A DNA stretch of 64,000 nucleotides from Glandiceps talaboti (GCF_964340395.1 NC_135561.1:20831740-20895739); one strand, 5' to 3'. Shown: positions 32,641 to 47,499, counted from the stretch's first letter. Notes: generated from the letters alone by a model not told the origin. Made by a program: numbers and translations.

Positions 32641-34072
32641 GCCTTGTGAATATTTCTCCTTAATCTTATTTCTATAGACAGTGTGTCATTGCAAGTGTAG
32701 GTTTATTTTACTAAAGTTTAATTAGAGAGGGACTTTGTTTAACACTTGACAGAAAAACAGATGATAAATAGTAGAGGTGGATATGTTCACAGTGTTCTAG
32801 GTGTATTTCTAGCAATAACATAATTTATGCATGTACCAGACTAATATAAGGTGTAATTGAGGTAGCTGAAATATGTCAGTTTATTGTCACCATTCACACA
32901 TAAATTAAATGTATTTTCTTGCAGACATAGTCTTAAAGTGACCATGTGGATGAGGATTGGGTATTAATTTTGGATTTTTTAATTTATAAAACAATTTTAT
33001 CATGGCTTCCTACTTGAAAAGTCAATATGAAACAACATTGTCTAAGTCTGTGTTTGTAACTAAATACATTGTAAAAGACTGATACATGTTTACAATCTTT
33101 GTTATTGTACGTACAATAAACCTTTTTTTTCTTCTTTTTTTATACACATTTTACAACTCCCCCCCCCACCCCCACCCCCATATCACTGCTGTAAAAATAG
33201 TAAATAGTACATATATTTTGATCACAAAGTACGGCACAATTTTGTAACTTAATTTTAACACAAAACACAATAAAATGTACAGTTTGCTGATAAATATGCA
33301 ATTGATTAAATCATAATGATCATGAGTTGTCATGGTTACATGTACGTTAACATTGTTTGGGCCAACCAATGACTTGCACTGGTCAGCTACCAGAAATGAA
33401 TAGTTGTATGTTACATGTAAAGATTCACAATAAATTATATTTTAATCACAGTTAGTGTTTACGTTAAATTCTTACCCCTCCTTGATCCTTCTCCTCTAGG
33501 TTTCATTTGAGACTTGTGAAAAAAAATATCTTCTAATCGAAGGTGTGAGAAAATATTCTTTTTTCAGTGATAAGGAGCTTTAAAAAGCAGTATTCTCTAT
33601 CTTTGTACGGTGATTTTGCTTTTCCAAACTGACATTCTTCAAGAATGTTTCATTTGTTATACTGAATTTCAAACACAACATGGAATTATTTGGTAGCTTT
33701 GAAAAGAAACATCGCCCTCTAGTGACAAATAAAAGCGGCTTCATATGTATGACACTTCAGTTGTACAAATGTATTGTGGTACTCCAATTGGCATTTTGTT
33801 ACATTCAACTCATCGGCACTGATTACTTGGGACATATCACAAACTATTAACAACAATTCTCAAATTCATGTGCTGATTTTGTGAGCTTACTCTGCAGTCA
33901 AATGCATGAAATGAGATGATATTGTATATATGTACAGATACCTACTCATGCTTCTTAAAATGGGTGTTTAGAGATAATGTTGTCAATGACAACTGTTGAC
34001 AGTTTGGTTAGCGATAATGTAGAAATCAGCTGACTGATCTTTGTTAAGAAATTTTTGATAACATCTGAAAAG
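32641..34072. other. Non-coding, nothing recognised
   Basis: AT-rich sequence. A short C-rich run is at about 33158-33178. Confidence 0.55.
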
Positions 34073-34345
34073 TTGGTTGGTTGGTTGGTTGGTCAGTCAG
34101 TCACTAGCTCACTTAGTCATTAACTCACTCACTCACTCACTCACTCACTCACTCACTCACTCACTCACTCACTCACCCACCCACCCACCCACCCACCCAC
34201 TCACTCACTCACTCACTCACTCACTCACCCACCCACCCACCCACTCACCCACCCACCCACCCACCCACTCACCCACTCACTCACTGACTTACTCAGTTTG
34301 TCAGTCAGCCACTTAGTCAGTCAGTCAGTCAATCAGTCAGTCAGT
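34073..34345. repeat. Tetranucleotide array (GGTT, CACT, CACC, GTCA)
   Basis: Blocks of GGTT, then long alternating blocks of CACT and CACC, then CAGT units follow each other without a break. The change from CACT to CACC occurs in patches, as expected from slippage and conversion. The plus-strand frame (SLTHSLTHPPTH type) reflects a period of twelve and is not a gene. Confidence 0.95.
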
Positions 34346-35740
<1,395 letters not shown>

Positions 35741-35879
35741 CTTAACAACTCATAGCGACATGGTACAAAATAGAGTCATGTAAATGTGAGAAAGTTCAGA
35801 AACAAGAAATTTAGGTATGACATGAATTCATTTAGTAATTTCTAAATGTAGACACATTTAAGAAATAGAAATTCTCAGT

Positions 35880-36605
35880 ATAGGTAATTTTACCTCATAC
35901 CAGAGGTTCAATAACAAATAGAGGTGATTTTACCTCATACCAAAGGTTCAAAATAAATCAAGTAGATCGATGTACAGGTAATTTTACCTCATAGCAGAGG
36001 TTCAAAATATAACCAAGTAGATCGATGTACAGGTAATTTTACCTCATACCAGAGGTTCAAAATATAACAAGTAGATCGATGTACAGGTAATTTTACCTCA
36101 TACCAGAGGTTCAAAATATAACAAGTAGATCGATGTACAGGTAATTTTACCTCATACCAGAGGTTCAAAATATAACAAGTAGATCGATGTACAGGTAATT
36201 TTACCTCATACCAGAGGTTCAAAATATAACAAGTAGATCAATGTACAGGTAATTTTACCTCATACCAGAGGTTCAAAATAAATCAAGTAGATCGATGTAC
36301 AGGTAATTTTACCTCATACCAGAGGTTCAAAATAAATCAATGTACAGGTAATTTTACCTCATGCCGGAGGTTCAAAATATAACAAGTAGATCGATGTACA
36401 GGTAATTTTACCTCATGCCGGAGGTACAAAATATAACAAGTAGATTGATAAACAGGTAATTTTACCTCATACCAAAGGTTCAAAATAAATCAATGTACAG
36501 GTAATTTTTCAGATTGATGTACAGGTAATTCTACCTCATACCAGAGGTTCAAAATAAATCAAGTAGATCGATGTACATGTACAGGTAATTTTACCTCATA
36601 CCATG
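35880..36605. repeat. 54 bp satellite, about 14 units
   Basis: Units start AGGTAATTTTACCTCATACC and continue AGAGGTTCAAAATATAACAA then GTAGATCGATGTAC. Central units (about 36030-36240) are near identical; flanking units are diverged, and shorter units lacking GTAGATCG occur near 36335 and 36480. AGGTAA...TTACCT makes each unit a short palindrome. The minus-strand frame across it is a by-product of a unit length divisible by three. Confidence 0.96.
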
Positions 36606-38274
36606 ACAAGAATTGGTAGTCTGTGGACAGAGGATTACCGTTAATTTTGAGCCCTGTAATGATGGCCCCCCCTTTTAAGTTTTATGATTCTGATCCCTAT
36701 ATTCCTCTCATTCAACAAAATGGTAACAAAATCAGTGATGTCTATGACAGTATTAGCAAAGAAATGTAACTGATGGTAAAATATGTATATGGGCGAAAAT
36801 ATCCTAGCACTATAAAAAGGCATGATCTTTTGGTTCATAGTTTTCTTCTGCATTTAATAGTTATTTCTATTTTAAGGCATCAATACTGTTGACTGAAAGC
36901 ATCACCAACATGTACACACACTTTTTTGAAAAAATTCTTTAATTTTAACTGACCAACTGACACATCATTGTTATTATTATTATGATGGTACATATAAAAA
37001 TGAAAAGGGTCACACTAACTCAAAATGACTATTTGTCTAAATATGTCATTAACATACGATATGGCAATGTACAGTAATTCAATATGTTGAATATATTTCT
37101 GTGACATGCTAAAATAGAACCATGGAATAAAATAGCCCAAAACAGGGAGGAAATCTGAGAATCAATTATTAATATTGACCACTATGACACTTATAGACTC
37201 AAAATTAGGTTGCCATGTACTTGTACTTGGTAGATAAATCTATGGATTACAGTCTGTAGTTTCAGCTTCAAGTGTTCAGTCCTTTGAGTGATGACTTGAA
37301 TGGGATGACCCTTGAAAGTTCCACAGATAGGTAATATAATAGCAATCATGCAACATAGCCCTCTTACATAGTCCTGTTACATGTACATAGTCTTAGACTG
37401 GCATTGAGATTCATAGAATCATGTGATGTAGCCTAATATGTCAAGTCTTGTAGGGATTTTGACTATCATCTCCCCTCACACCTAGCATTTCCCTAATGAC
37501 TAATGTATTCAAAATTAGACACTTTGACATTTATGATATCTGTGCATGGTAATCATGTTAAATACATTGTACTGCTCCACTCTCCTCATCGGTTCTAATC
37601 ACATGGTGATGCTATATCGGCTAATAAGAAATTTCTGCCAGTTTTCAGGCCAAAGCTTCATTAACATTAAAGTCAAAATATGTTAGGGTTATGTGCTAAA
37701 TGTGAAGTGAGACGATAATAGTCATAATTCCCACATCACTTGACCAATGTATGACACATGTCGGTTTTTAAAAAAATTGCTTCCATCTATCTATCTAATA
37801 AATTTATCTATAGCCAAACATCCAAAGAAAACAATGTTCACTAGCACTTGGAAGTTGGAGTCGATGATTAATATTGAACTCGGTGAACTATGACTCAAAA
37901 TGAATATACTACATTTGTTACATAAATCCTGTTTTATCCTACTACCCAGCATATGCTATCTACAACTGTTCACCAAATCAATATTCAATTCCCAGTCCAT
38001 TAGGTACATGCCATATGTAAGGAAATCCCCTTTGATCACTTGAGAACAGCTTGGAATTACAAAATGGTATAGAATTGAAATTTGACATTGAAATTTCTTG
38101 AAAGGTTTTGTCCTCACTATCTCGTCATTATAATACATTTTGACAGTTGAATTGTCACGTGCGTATTTATTCTTGTACGATTAAATTTTACTAAATATGT
38201 CTTTCATAATCAAAATACTATTGAATTTTATAGCCATATCCTGTAATTTTTACTGAAGATATAATTAGATGTTA
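36606..38274. other. Non-coding, nothing recognised
   Basis: AT-rich DNA without visible repeats or genes. Confidence 0.55.
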
Positions 38275-38490
38275 TTCTCCAATATTTTTTGTTGTTCAGC
38301 CAAGGAAAATTTATATCAGCACCAGTAATATCATAGAAAAATTGGGGAAAATCATGGCAATTTTGAACATTTTGACTCATAATATTTCAAACACAGCAAA
38401 ACCAGTGACATTGACAGGCGTTGTCATGACATAGAACGACTAGAGTATATATTCCATATTTTTGTTCAACTTGGCTCGTGCATGGTATAA
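38275..38490 (+). repeat. Dispersed repeat B, copy 1
   Basis: Ordered matches to 53940-54232 are CCAATATTTTT, TTCAGCC, AATATCAT, ATGGCAATTTTGA, CACAGCA or CATAGCA, CATGACATAGAACGAC or its counterpart, and AGAGTATATATTCCATATTT then GGCT. The copy ends in a T-run where copy 2 continues into a foldback MITE. Confidence 0.75.
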
Positions 38491-39284
38491 GTTTTTTTTT
38501 TTTAAATCTATAATGTTACGGTTAATGTCAGTCAGTCAGTCATGTCTTAGAAAAAATTGTCATTACTGCATTACCAGTGTTTTTGTTACTCGGTAACAGA
38601 AAAGGGTAAAAATGTAGTATTATCCATAGAATCTATCATAATTTTGTTTGGGAAACCCTGGGAATATGACATGGGAACCCTGGTAGATTTTACCTACTTA
38701 ATGCCCTTAGCAAAAACAGTGAATGATTATGTATGACCTATATATTAAGAGAAACTGAGTAAAATGTTAAATGTTAATGTTTGTTAAATATGAATTAGAG
38801 CATTTAGGCAGTAAGCATTCGCTATTGAAAAACAAGAATTTATAGTTTTTGACTCATATTTAAGTTTAACATAAAATTTTCCTACTCACAGAATCAGAAA
38901 ATTATTGAAAATAATCCCAAATATAGCAGTATCCCCTGACAATGGCGACAAGATGTTGGCAAACATGTTTAAAATGATTTTCAATAAGTCTGGGAATAGC
39001 TATAGTTTTATTAGTACCTATTTTGAACAAAATACTTTTAAGTCATTCTTGTGAAGCTTTTTAATTACAATGTATGTAGTCCCCTAAAGACAGGATTATT
39101 ACAATGGACTCCCTCCATTCGTCTGTCCGTAATACATTATTTCTCAGACATGCAATATCCAATTTCTTTCAAACTTTGTACAATGATGACATGTTATATG
39201 AGACATTCGTGTCACCTTGTTTCGCGATATATGTAAACATATCCATATTTGTAATCAGTGTGTGAACTTAAGGGAAAATGACTA
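38491..39284. other. Non-coding; fragment of periodic repeat
   Basis: 38580-38690 resembles parts of 43740-43880 (GGTAACAGAAA, GGAAACCCT, TTTTACCTACT). At about 39105-39200, CGTCTGTCCGTAATACATTA and TTTCTTTCAAACTTTGTACA match the opening of the repeat at 55960-56090, so a single decayed unit of that family lies here. Confidence 0.5.
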
Positions 39285-39365
39285 CTGGTCATAAGGACCG
39301 ACATGTAGCAAATGTTGGTGGTCCTTAAGGAAAACTGCTGGTCCATACTCAATGCAGTTCACGTT
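39285..39365 (+). repeat. GGTCATAAGGACC repeat, copy 1
   Basis: GGTCATAAGGACCGACATGT then GGTCCTTAAGGAAAACTG and GGTCC. The same order recurs at 40295-40400, where it is longer and better preserved. Confidence 0.65.
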
Positions 39366-40294
39366 CACGACCTATATTTATATACCCTCCATTTACAGAT
39401 TAAATGATTTTGAACTTTAATATGATACAACATATCTTTAGATATACTAAAGTAAAAGAGAGTACAACGAACTATCCGCTATTATTTCATAAAATTTCCA
39501 CTCACAGAGTCAACAAATATTAAATAACTTGGAAGTAAATTTTGATTCACTACCAAGTAATATATATTATCACATGAATCAAATTGAAAGCAATCAGACT
39601 ACGCATTTTTCTTACTGTTTTTTTTTTAAAGCTATCGTACTGAAGATATTTTACGAAGTGTACCTGCCTTCTTTATTAGTTAAAACGTCATTTTCAGAGT
39701 AGTTTATATGTTTTCCGTCAGTTTGTTTTGATCGTGGCCACACACATGGGGAACTCTGGTAAATTGATCGGGAAACCCGCCAATATTTACCGGCTTTAAT
39801 ACCAGCCTTTAAAAAACAGTGTCTGTTTAAATTCGTCTTCTTCTTCGGAAGCTCATTGCTGCCTTCTAAATATCGCCACATACTTTATAAATACAACGTG
39901 GAACTATCTCAAACACGTTAAAAGTTTCATACACTTAGAACAGTAAACTTTACAACAATTACTATATCATGGTGGGAAAAGACGCATGAGCTGAATGCGC
40001 AAAATGGGTCTGAATGTCTAAGACGTTCTGATTAGTCAAGACACAAATAATTGGAGAAATTCGGTCAATCATGTGTTTGCTAACATAATTTCATAAAGTA
40101 AATGCTGTATGCTACGTCATATGATATGTAGACATGATATCAATATTGACAATAACACGTAGCGAGCTAGCTCTGTGTCGCTTGACTTGAACGAGATGAT
40201 GTCGAGAGTAAAATAGGTAACACAAGATCAAATTCATGTAGGTGAAATTGGATATATCTTTGAATAAATGTTATTATTTACTCCAAATTTCAGT
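39366..40294. other. Non-coding, nothing recognised
   Basis: A minus-strand frame of 76 codons at 39651-39881 is of normal composition but matches no family that I recognise. Confidence 0.5.
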
Positions 40295-40400
40295 CGGTCA
40301 TAAGGACCGATACGTTGTTGTAATTCTGAAAAACTGTCGGTCCAAACGGAAATCTGTTGGTCTCGGGCCGAAGGACCGGCGTTAATTTCGCACACTGTTT
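40295..40400 (+). repeat. GGTCATAAGGACC repeat, copy 2
   Basis: It starts with a hairpin CGGTC-ATAAG-GACCG, then GAAAAACTGTCGGTCC, then GGGCCGAAGGACCGGCG and GCACACTG. The GC content is far above the surroundings. Confidence 0.65.
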
Positions 40401-40504
40401 GTAATATTAAAATGAGTATTTATGAAGTAACTAAAAAACTGTAATACATGTATATAGCGACTCATAAAGTGTCTACCAGCCTACTATTATCAGGTATAAG
40501 CTTA

Positions 40505-40600
40505 CAAAATACCACTAGGTGTATGTAATAATACCACTAGGTATGTGTGTGCACCTGTGCAAGTAATCACTGGTATATAAATTATGTAATAATACCACAG
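40505..40600. repeat. Fragment related to repeat A
   Basis: AATACCACTAGG appears twice; GTGTGCACCTGTGCAAGTAA and TCACTGGTAT resemble 17695-17735 and the outer end of dispersed repeat A near 19420. Confidence 0.4.
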
Positions 40601-40743
40601 TAGGATATCATATAAGAACTCTGAGCTCTCTTGGTAGTACTAAGGAAGTAGGAAATTTGGTGGTATAGTTACACATTAGGCCTACTTTATTAAAATTCAT
40701 TATAATAATTATAGGAAAATGGTGCCAGGAAGGTGGTCACTTG

Positions 40744-41080
40744 AACTATAAACTAGTCTAGTTCTTGAAAACCATGTTCCGATTTTACACCATGTTATCT
40801 TCACACATTACGTCTAGTCAGTGTCGTTACTCTAGGCGTTAAATGTGGTTATAGTTAGTCTAGTTCCTGACAACCGTGTTCTGGTTTTACACTACACTGT
40901 GAAGATAACGTAGTATAAAATCGGAACATGGTCATCGGGAACTACGTGTAGACTAACTATAAACAACTTTAACGCCAAGAGTAATGACATTCACTAGACG
41001 TAATGTGTGAAGATAACGTAAATATGTAGTGTAAAATCAGAACACGGTTGTCAGGAACTAGTAAGAGTAACTATAAACTA
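40744..41080. mobile_element. Foldback element, ~165 bp arms
   Basis: The whole segment is an imperfect palindrome centred near 40910. The left arm order is GTCTAGTTC, CATGTTCCGATTTTACAC, ATCTTCACACATTACGTCTA, GGCGTTAAA, TATAGTTAGTCTA, CCGTGTTCTGGTTTTACAC and GAAGATAACG. The right arm is the complement in reverse order. Each arm itself holds two copies of the module GTTCCTGACAACCGTGTTC-to-TTTTACAC. It would fold into one long hairpin. No target duplication is evident. Confidence 0.85.
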
Positions 41081-42119
41081 AAGAGAACAGATATTAAAGA
41101 ACAAGAAGCACAGTAGACGTGAAATACAGTAAAAATTTAGTAAATTGAGCCAGTCTTCATGTTCATAGATGTCAAAGTGTTCCATGTCGGACTAGAATGA
41201 CTTCCACTTTTCACATTTTCAATATCTGAAATGTTATCTAATATGACTCTTTATGAGAATGAAAATGATTGATTGAATAAGAGGCTGAAAATGATTGAGC
41301 AGGTGTACATGTTTACCCCATGATATTTACAAAGCTGTAGGCTACAAATAGACTGTACAGCTAAAACAAGCAACCAAGTAGCGTCTTATTGTAGTAACGC
41401 ATCACTCACAAGTCTTTGGTTTGAAATTGAGCCACCCTCTGTGAACCTTTGACGAAAAGAAAAGCAAATGAAATGCCGTGTATTTTTCTCTCCAGGAAAA
41501 GACTTTAAGTGCAGCTTAAATCGACCATAAACCTGACTCACAGTAAGTGAGATGGAGTGCCCTTTTAACAGTAGGGTAGATTTCCAGGTGATCCTGATGA
41601 TGCAGAGAGGGCTCCTTAACTCTTCAGAAATATGGTTATAAACAGAGAGTTAATTTGAGGAAGCTAGGGGTTGATATGAGATTAATCGGTTGTGCTACAC
41701 AAACAGGAAGATTGTGTAGTGTAGGTTACTATAATAGCCCAATATTGTGTACTAGGTTGTTGGGTGATGGTACACTGTACGGATTGATGACTTCTGAAGA
41801 GATTCCATTTAGGTTTGACATCAGTGCTAGCACCATAGAATGTAGACAGTAGAGAAGAGTTTGATGTATCGGGATGTTGTTAGTTTTCCTACAAAACACA
41901 CTGATGACCGTTAGTATGGACATTGATAACAGACATGCTTGGCGTAGAGGAGGATTGAGGGTAAGGATAATATTTCAATATTCTAGATTATAGAGTACTT
42001 TAACTTCATCTGATATCAGAACTGTCACCAACATATCAAATCTTCTCAGGTATATAACCAATCATTTCAATTTTAAACCTTTTTTTTTATCTCTCTCTAT
42101 TTTATTTTATTGTCCATAT
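41081..42119. other. Non-coding, nothing recognised
   Basis: AT-rich DNA. A 65-codon plus-strand frame at 41655-41852 has no recognisable motif. Confidence 0.5.
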
Positions 42120-43115
42120 CCTCAATGTTGATAAATTTGTTGAAATTGACTTTGAAAACTATCACCATCATACCAAGTGTAGCCACGCATACAAAAATAA
42201 TTAACTTTTAATTTATTTCAATTCAATCTTTTTCTTTTTTTGTATTTTTTGTGTTGTTGATATTCACAGAGTTGTAATATTAATAATAATATTAATTTAT
42301 TGTAATTGACTTTTAAAACTATCACCAGCATACCAAATGTAGCCACTTATATGAAAATAATTTATTTATAATTCTTTTTTTTTTCTTTATTTTTGTCAGT
42401 GTTGTGGTATTAATATTAATTCATTAATTTGACAGAAAACTATAACCAGCATATCAAGTCCTATCACTCATACAAAATAAGATTATTTCTAATTCAATAT
42501 ATTTTCTTTGATGGGTACATTTAATATATATTTTTATTTTATTGATGTTCACAGTGTCACTCGTATTTTGAATCACTTATTAATTTATTTAAATTGACTG
42601 GAAACTGTCATCACCTTAGAAAGTCATGCCTCTCATATAATTTTAATTTCATCTATTTTTCTTCTTGTTGTCCATCCGTTAAGTATATAATATTAATAAT
42701 GTTACTATGAATGAACTTTTATATAAATTGACGTTGAAATGTATCAGTCGTACAAAAATGATTTAATTTCAGTGCAGTCTTATAATTTCATTTCTGTTTA
42801 CATTTTTCATCTGTGTCCATATCTGTATGCATAGTTCATTTCTTGAAATTTATTTTGAAAATTGATTTCATTTCTGTCGTTTTTAACTGGCTGCATATAT
42901 ATACATTTTTATTTAGTTCTCAATTTTTTACCCTGTAAATAATGTTATTAATGTATGGAAATGTACATTGAATAGTGGCTTCATTTTATTTCTAATTTCT
43001 TTCTTCAAGTATATTTATACATATTTTATTTTGTTCTTAATATTTACAGTATCATACTATATTATAATTATCAATCTATAGAAATTGACTTTAAAAATAA
43101 TAATAACTTAACGAT
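42120..43115. repeat. Very degenerate 120-160 bp tandem repeat
   Basis: AAATTGACTTTGAAAACTAT or a variant recurs near 42143, 42302, 42427, 42590, 42726, 42846, 42958 and 43080. It is followed by CACCATCATACCAAG-like text and then a T-rich stretch ending GTATTAATA-like. Units differ by many substitutions and indels, so the array is old. Confidence 0.65.
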
Positions 43116-43139
43116 AGAGAGGTTAAAATGCTAGCTGCA

Positions 43140-43460
43140 AGTGGAATGTTTTTTTAAACTTCTTTTGTTAGACGTAATGATTTAATTATAATATTGTACA
43201 CCCTGAACAGTGTTTAGACCAATTGTTGGTAAACTTGTATGTGTTGCAATACACATAGTATGGTGTAATATATCCAATCAAATTGATTCATGGGTTTACT
43301 GCAATAAATCACAACTTCAACTTATTACTATACTACTTATAGATAAAATAGACCAAATTGATGTGTGTACAATGTCTAATTATTGGTAATTTAAGATGTT
43401 GTTAGTTGTCTGATTGAAATATTAATTAACAGACCAGTTACAACTAGTGCTGACTAAAGT
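43140..43460 (+). repeat. Dispersed repeat C, copy 1
   Basis: Ordered matches to 58340-58710 on the same strand: AATGATT, ATATTGTACAxCCTGAACAG, AATTGATT, CAATAAATCA, TTCAACTTATTA, AATAGACC, TACAATxTCTAATTATTG, GTTGTCTGA and CAGTTACAACTAGTG. Overall similarity is roughly 70 percent by eye. Confidence 0.75.
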
Positions 43461-43719
43461 ATATATGTTTGATTGTCTGCCATATCATATACATAAAAAA
43501 TAATATTAGTGCAGGCAGGTCAAGGGTGAATGTACAAAGAAATATCTATCTAACACTTCAAACTATTATGAATATGATAATGTTTTGGAAAAAATTATAT
43601 TTTTATATTTCTGTTTTATAATCATTGAAATCTTACTCTTTTATTGTGATTTTTTATTTATTTATGTAAACTTCATTTAAAGACAATTACATACCATACA
43701 GATAGCAATAGCTAGTTTT

Positions 43720-44460
43720 CCCCAGTATAGGACCCAGTGTTTCACTAACCTAGGCTTTTGAATCTGGGTAACAGAAAGTGGACAATCTGATAAAACTGTC
43801 ATAGATTTGTGTACATTTTTAATGTAATTTTGATGGAGGAAACCCTCCTAGTAAAAAATGACTTGGGAACTGAATTATATTTTACCTACTCTGTATACAG
43901 GATATATAACCAACTTTAAAGTAAGAACAAGTTGTTTTTTCAATGATATATCAAATAAATAAATAAATGATAGTGAATCTAGTGAGAAGGTTTTAGAACG
44001 ATATCGTGAGAGAGAGAAAAGAGGAAAAATAATCAGAGAGAGAGAGGAAATGTGGAATATTGAACTTATTTTTATGTACAGAATAGCCTTTAGTGAATTG
44101 TTGGAAGTTGGTTCTTGAAAGCCTGGTAGTAGGAAATCTGATAAAACTGGCATATATGTACACATCTGTACATTGTACCTTTGATTCTGGAAAGAAATCC
44201 TTGTAGAATAAATAATACCTGGAGAACTTTGGTACATTGTATCTTCATTAATACCACCCATAACGAAATGGTACCACTGTATGGTGGGAATACCTGGAGT
44301 AGATTGTATGTACATTTACCACCATAACAAAACAAAACAAAAGAAAACGGTTACCACTGTATGGCTGAATACCTGGAAAACTTCGGTAGATTTTATCAAT
44401 GTATGTACGTTTACCAGCCTTAACAATACAATTACCACTGTATGGCTGTTTAGATATTAA
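43720..44460. repeat. Degenerate tandem region
   Basis: GGxAATCTGATAAAACTGxCATA occurs near 43785 and 44130. TACCACTGTATGG plus GAATACCTGGA recurs at intervals of about 80-110 bases between 44270 and 44450. Related text occurs near 38580-38690. The 146-codon minus-strand frame here is a by-product. Confidence 0.55.
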
Positions 44461-45399
44461 AATACTGTAGTCATTAGATTTCCAAGATTGACATGGTATG
44501 TATAAATATACAGTTATATTATGTACAATAGCAGCTATTGAATGTCAAAACAAAAAGATAGGATTTTATATGTATTAGTCATTGATTCTCCAGTGTTAGA
44601 AATGTTTGAGACAAAAATTTTAACATCACCATCACCATGACTTAACATGATTTTTCATATTATATCATACTTGTATACATACATGACATTGTGTAATTAC
44701 AGTATCCTGTAATATTTTTCTTCATTCAGCCGGAAAATATATCTTTCAACTCAAAGTAACGCTGCTAGACTCTACCTACTTATCACCCGGTCCACTAACA
44801 ACATAATATTCAGAGTGACTATCATGAATTTTACAGTGACCCAGTTTTTCTACAAACCTTGGACAGGTTACAGTTAGTTGATACTTACATGTAATTAGTT
44901 CGTTGAGTTTTGATAGAAACCAGCTGTTTTTGAGTTGTACGAATTATGTCAAATATTGGCCTTTGGATCAACCCTAATCAAATCTCACATTTTCCGTACC
45001 CGGTATTACTCTTTACTTCCATACACAAAAGACATCGTCTGACGTCAAGAAAAAATGTGATTTTGATTTGCAATCACAATCCTTTCGGCATTGAAGGAGG
45101 TATATTAATCTTGAATTTTTTGTCTGCATTTTATTATCAGAACAATTTTGCTTGCTCTTCAAAGTGGCAGAACTACCAGCACATTTTACATACATTTGCT
45201 GTAATTATCATAACAAAAAATAAAATATTTTATGAATAATTTTAAAAGTACATGGGCTGTTTATAAGTTTGATGTGAATAAACTGTGTTATTTATAGTGG
45301 ATATAGAACTATTTAAATTCACAATGAATATTATAGCAGCAGTATCTTATATCATACCAACTAATATATGATGGGTGCTATTCTAGGAAGCCACAGCAG
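44461..45399. other. Non-coding; MITE fragment
   Basis: 44712-44770 (AATATTTTTCTTCATTCAGC then GGAAAATAT and GCTGCTAGAC) matches the right half of the MITE at 53934-54038 in inverse orientation. Otherwise nothing is recognised. Confidence 0.5.
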
Positions 45400-46960
45400 T
45401 AGGTTACGGACTAGCTCTGTTGAGATTGCCCACAGTTAAAATACACCTGCTGCAGTCTGCTATATATAATTAATTTATTAATCCTGTTAGTTATGATAGT
45501 TTCCCAAACCAAAAGTGTTGCATCAAATTTATTTTCTGTAAATTTGAAGAAAAGATTTTGTTGATAGAAAAATGTGCTTTGTGTAAAATGCGTTATTTTA
45601 TTTCTCCCTTTGATACAACTTTCCCATCAAAAGTGTTGCATAAAATCTAGTTTAAGAGAAAATTGTTGAATAGAAAAATTCACTTCCTATAGTCGGCTCT
45701 AATCCTTTGGTATAGTAACAACTTTCCCATAAAAAGTATTTATGTCAAATTTTAGGTTTTAATATGTGAATTTTAAAAAAGAAATCTTTTGAGATCAGAA
45801 TAGAAATTGTTCAATAAAAAATTTGCTTGCTGCAGTCTGCTCTATGTAGTTAGTTGTTTTTAGTAACAATGACTTTCCTACCAAGAATATTACATCAAAT
45901 TTTTAAAAATTTTCTGATGATTTGAAAAAATGGACCTTGAACATGATAGAAATTTGTCAGTGTAAAACTACATTTTTTTACTGTACTCCAAGGAGTCATT
46001 TTATTAAACCCTTGGTAACAACGATTTCCCTTCAAAAATATTTTACATCAAATTTTAGTTTTCCTGTAAATCTTTACAAATAAATCCTTGACTATCGGAG
46101 AAAAATATTGAATGAAAATATATGACTGTGCAGTCTTCTCTATGGAGTTATTTTTATTCAATCCATTCAGTTACGACAATTTTCCAACTATTCCATCAAA
46201 TTTTAAAAAAAAAGGTAAACCTAGACTATGTGAGAAAGTTGTTGATAGAGAATTATGGTTGCTGTATTTTACTCAGATGTACTTACTTTATTCATTCCTT
46301 TGTAACAACTTTCCAGCCAAAAGTATTGTAAATTTTTTTGCATAACCTATGATTATTTTACGTTAGTATGCCAACTTTGTAGAAATAGATTTGTTCATTA
46401 GAAAAATACACTTGCTACATGTACCAGTTATTGGATACCTTTAGCATTAACCGCTTTCTCACAGAAACTTGTTTGAACAAATGATTTGTATTTCTCAGTG
46501 TTATTTTGTACAATTATTAAGCTCTCTGTTCAAACCATTTATCACAGACATCATGTTCAAAGAAAAAGCAGTGAGCTGCAGTTTAAACCAAAACAATGTC
46601 AAAACCAATTTACCTCTGAAATCATTTGAGCAAATGTTTATTTTTCTGAAATTTTTGTAAATTTTTTGTACAATTCATCTTCAGTTTAGATATTAATAAA
46701 GCCTCATGAAATAATCTGACTTTTATGAATTATAGATCATAGAAAAATACACCATGCTGCTACAATGAAATGTACAACAGTATCGCAACCAATTTACCAT
46801 TGAAACCAGATATTTGTACAGATGTGGGGTTTTTTGTGTAAGCTTTTCAGACAATTTAGCTTCATTTAGAATATATTCATATGTATATTATTTAGCACAT
46901 ATCTGTTCACAAATAAAATACACCTGCTGCAGTTACCAGTGTTTGATAACTATATTCCCG
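45400..46960. repeat. Very degenerate 130-190 bp tandem repeat
   Basis: The order ACACCTGCTGCAGTCTGCTA, TATTAATCC-like, AACxxTTTCCC, AAAAGTGTTGCATCAAATTT, then GTTGATAGAAAAATxxxCTT recurs near 45440, 45560, 45670, 45820, 45960, 46110, 46240 and with decay to about 46940. It is old and indel-rich, with no coding frame in common. Confidence 0.65.
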
Positions 46961-47499
46961 CCAAAAAATAATTGACAAAAGTCTTGTGTGGCTTGTAATT
47001 TTTAACACTTCTCAACATATTTTTCAATAGACCCAATAAAAATAATTGTTGTTGGCTCACTTCAGTCAAATTTTTATGAATATTGAAGTGATTTTTCAGC
47101 TAAACCACATTTTATAAAGATTCCTGTTAGTATTAAATGGCATGGACTTCTCTTCAACTCTTTTATGGGTCTTCATCTACATCATACATGTACATACCAC
47201 GTGTCACCTACTTTCAAATTTGTATTTGCGTAATAAATAACTATTTTTGAGTGCAATGAATTAAAAAGTATTTTAAGTGACAAGGTAACCCTGACATTTC
47301 TGTGTCAACTTTAATATTGAAGTAAATTTTATGTTTCTTTGATTATAAAAGTGTTCCACTTTCTAAATGTTATCCTTTCAGAACTTGAGACTGTGTTGCT
47401 ATGAAACATAGCTTACAAATTCTTGATTTCCCAGTGCAGTGCAAACATAATTTCTTCAGAAATCTAAAATATTCTTTTTTGATTGCCAGGAATTACACT
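46961..47499. other. Non-coding, nothing recognised
   Basis: AT-rich DNA. Confidence 0.55.

Noticed and set aside
43875-44315. 146-codon minus-strand frame
   Set aside because: It lies in a degenerate repeat region, with low-complexity Ser/Phe/Leu composition and no motif.
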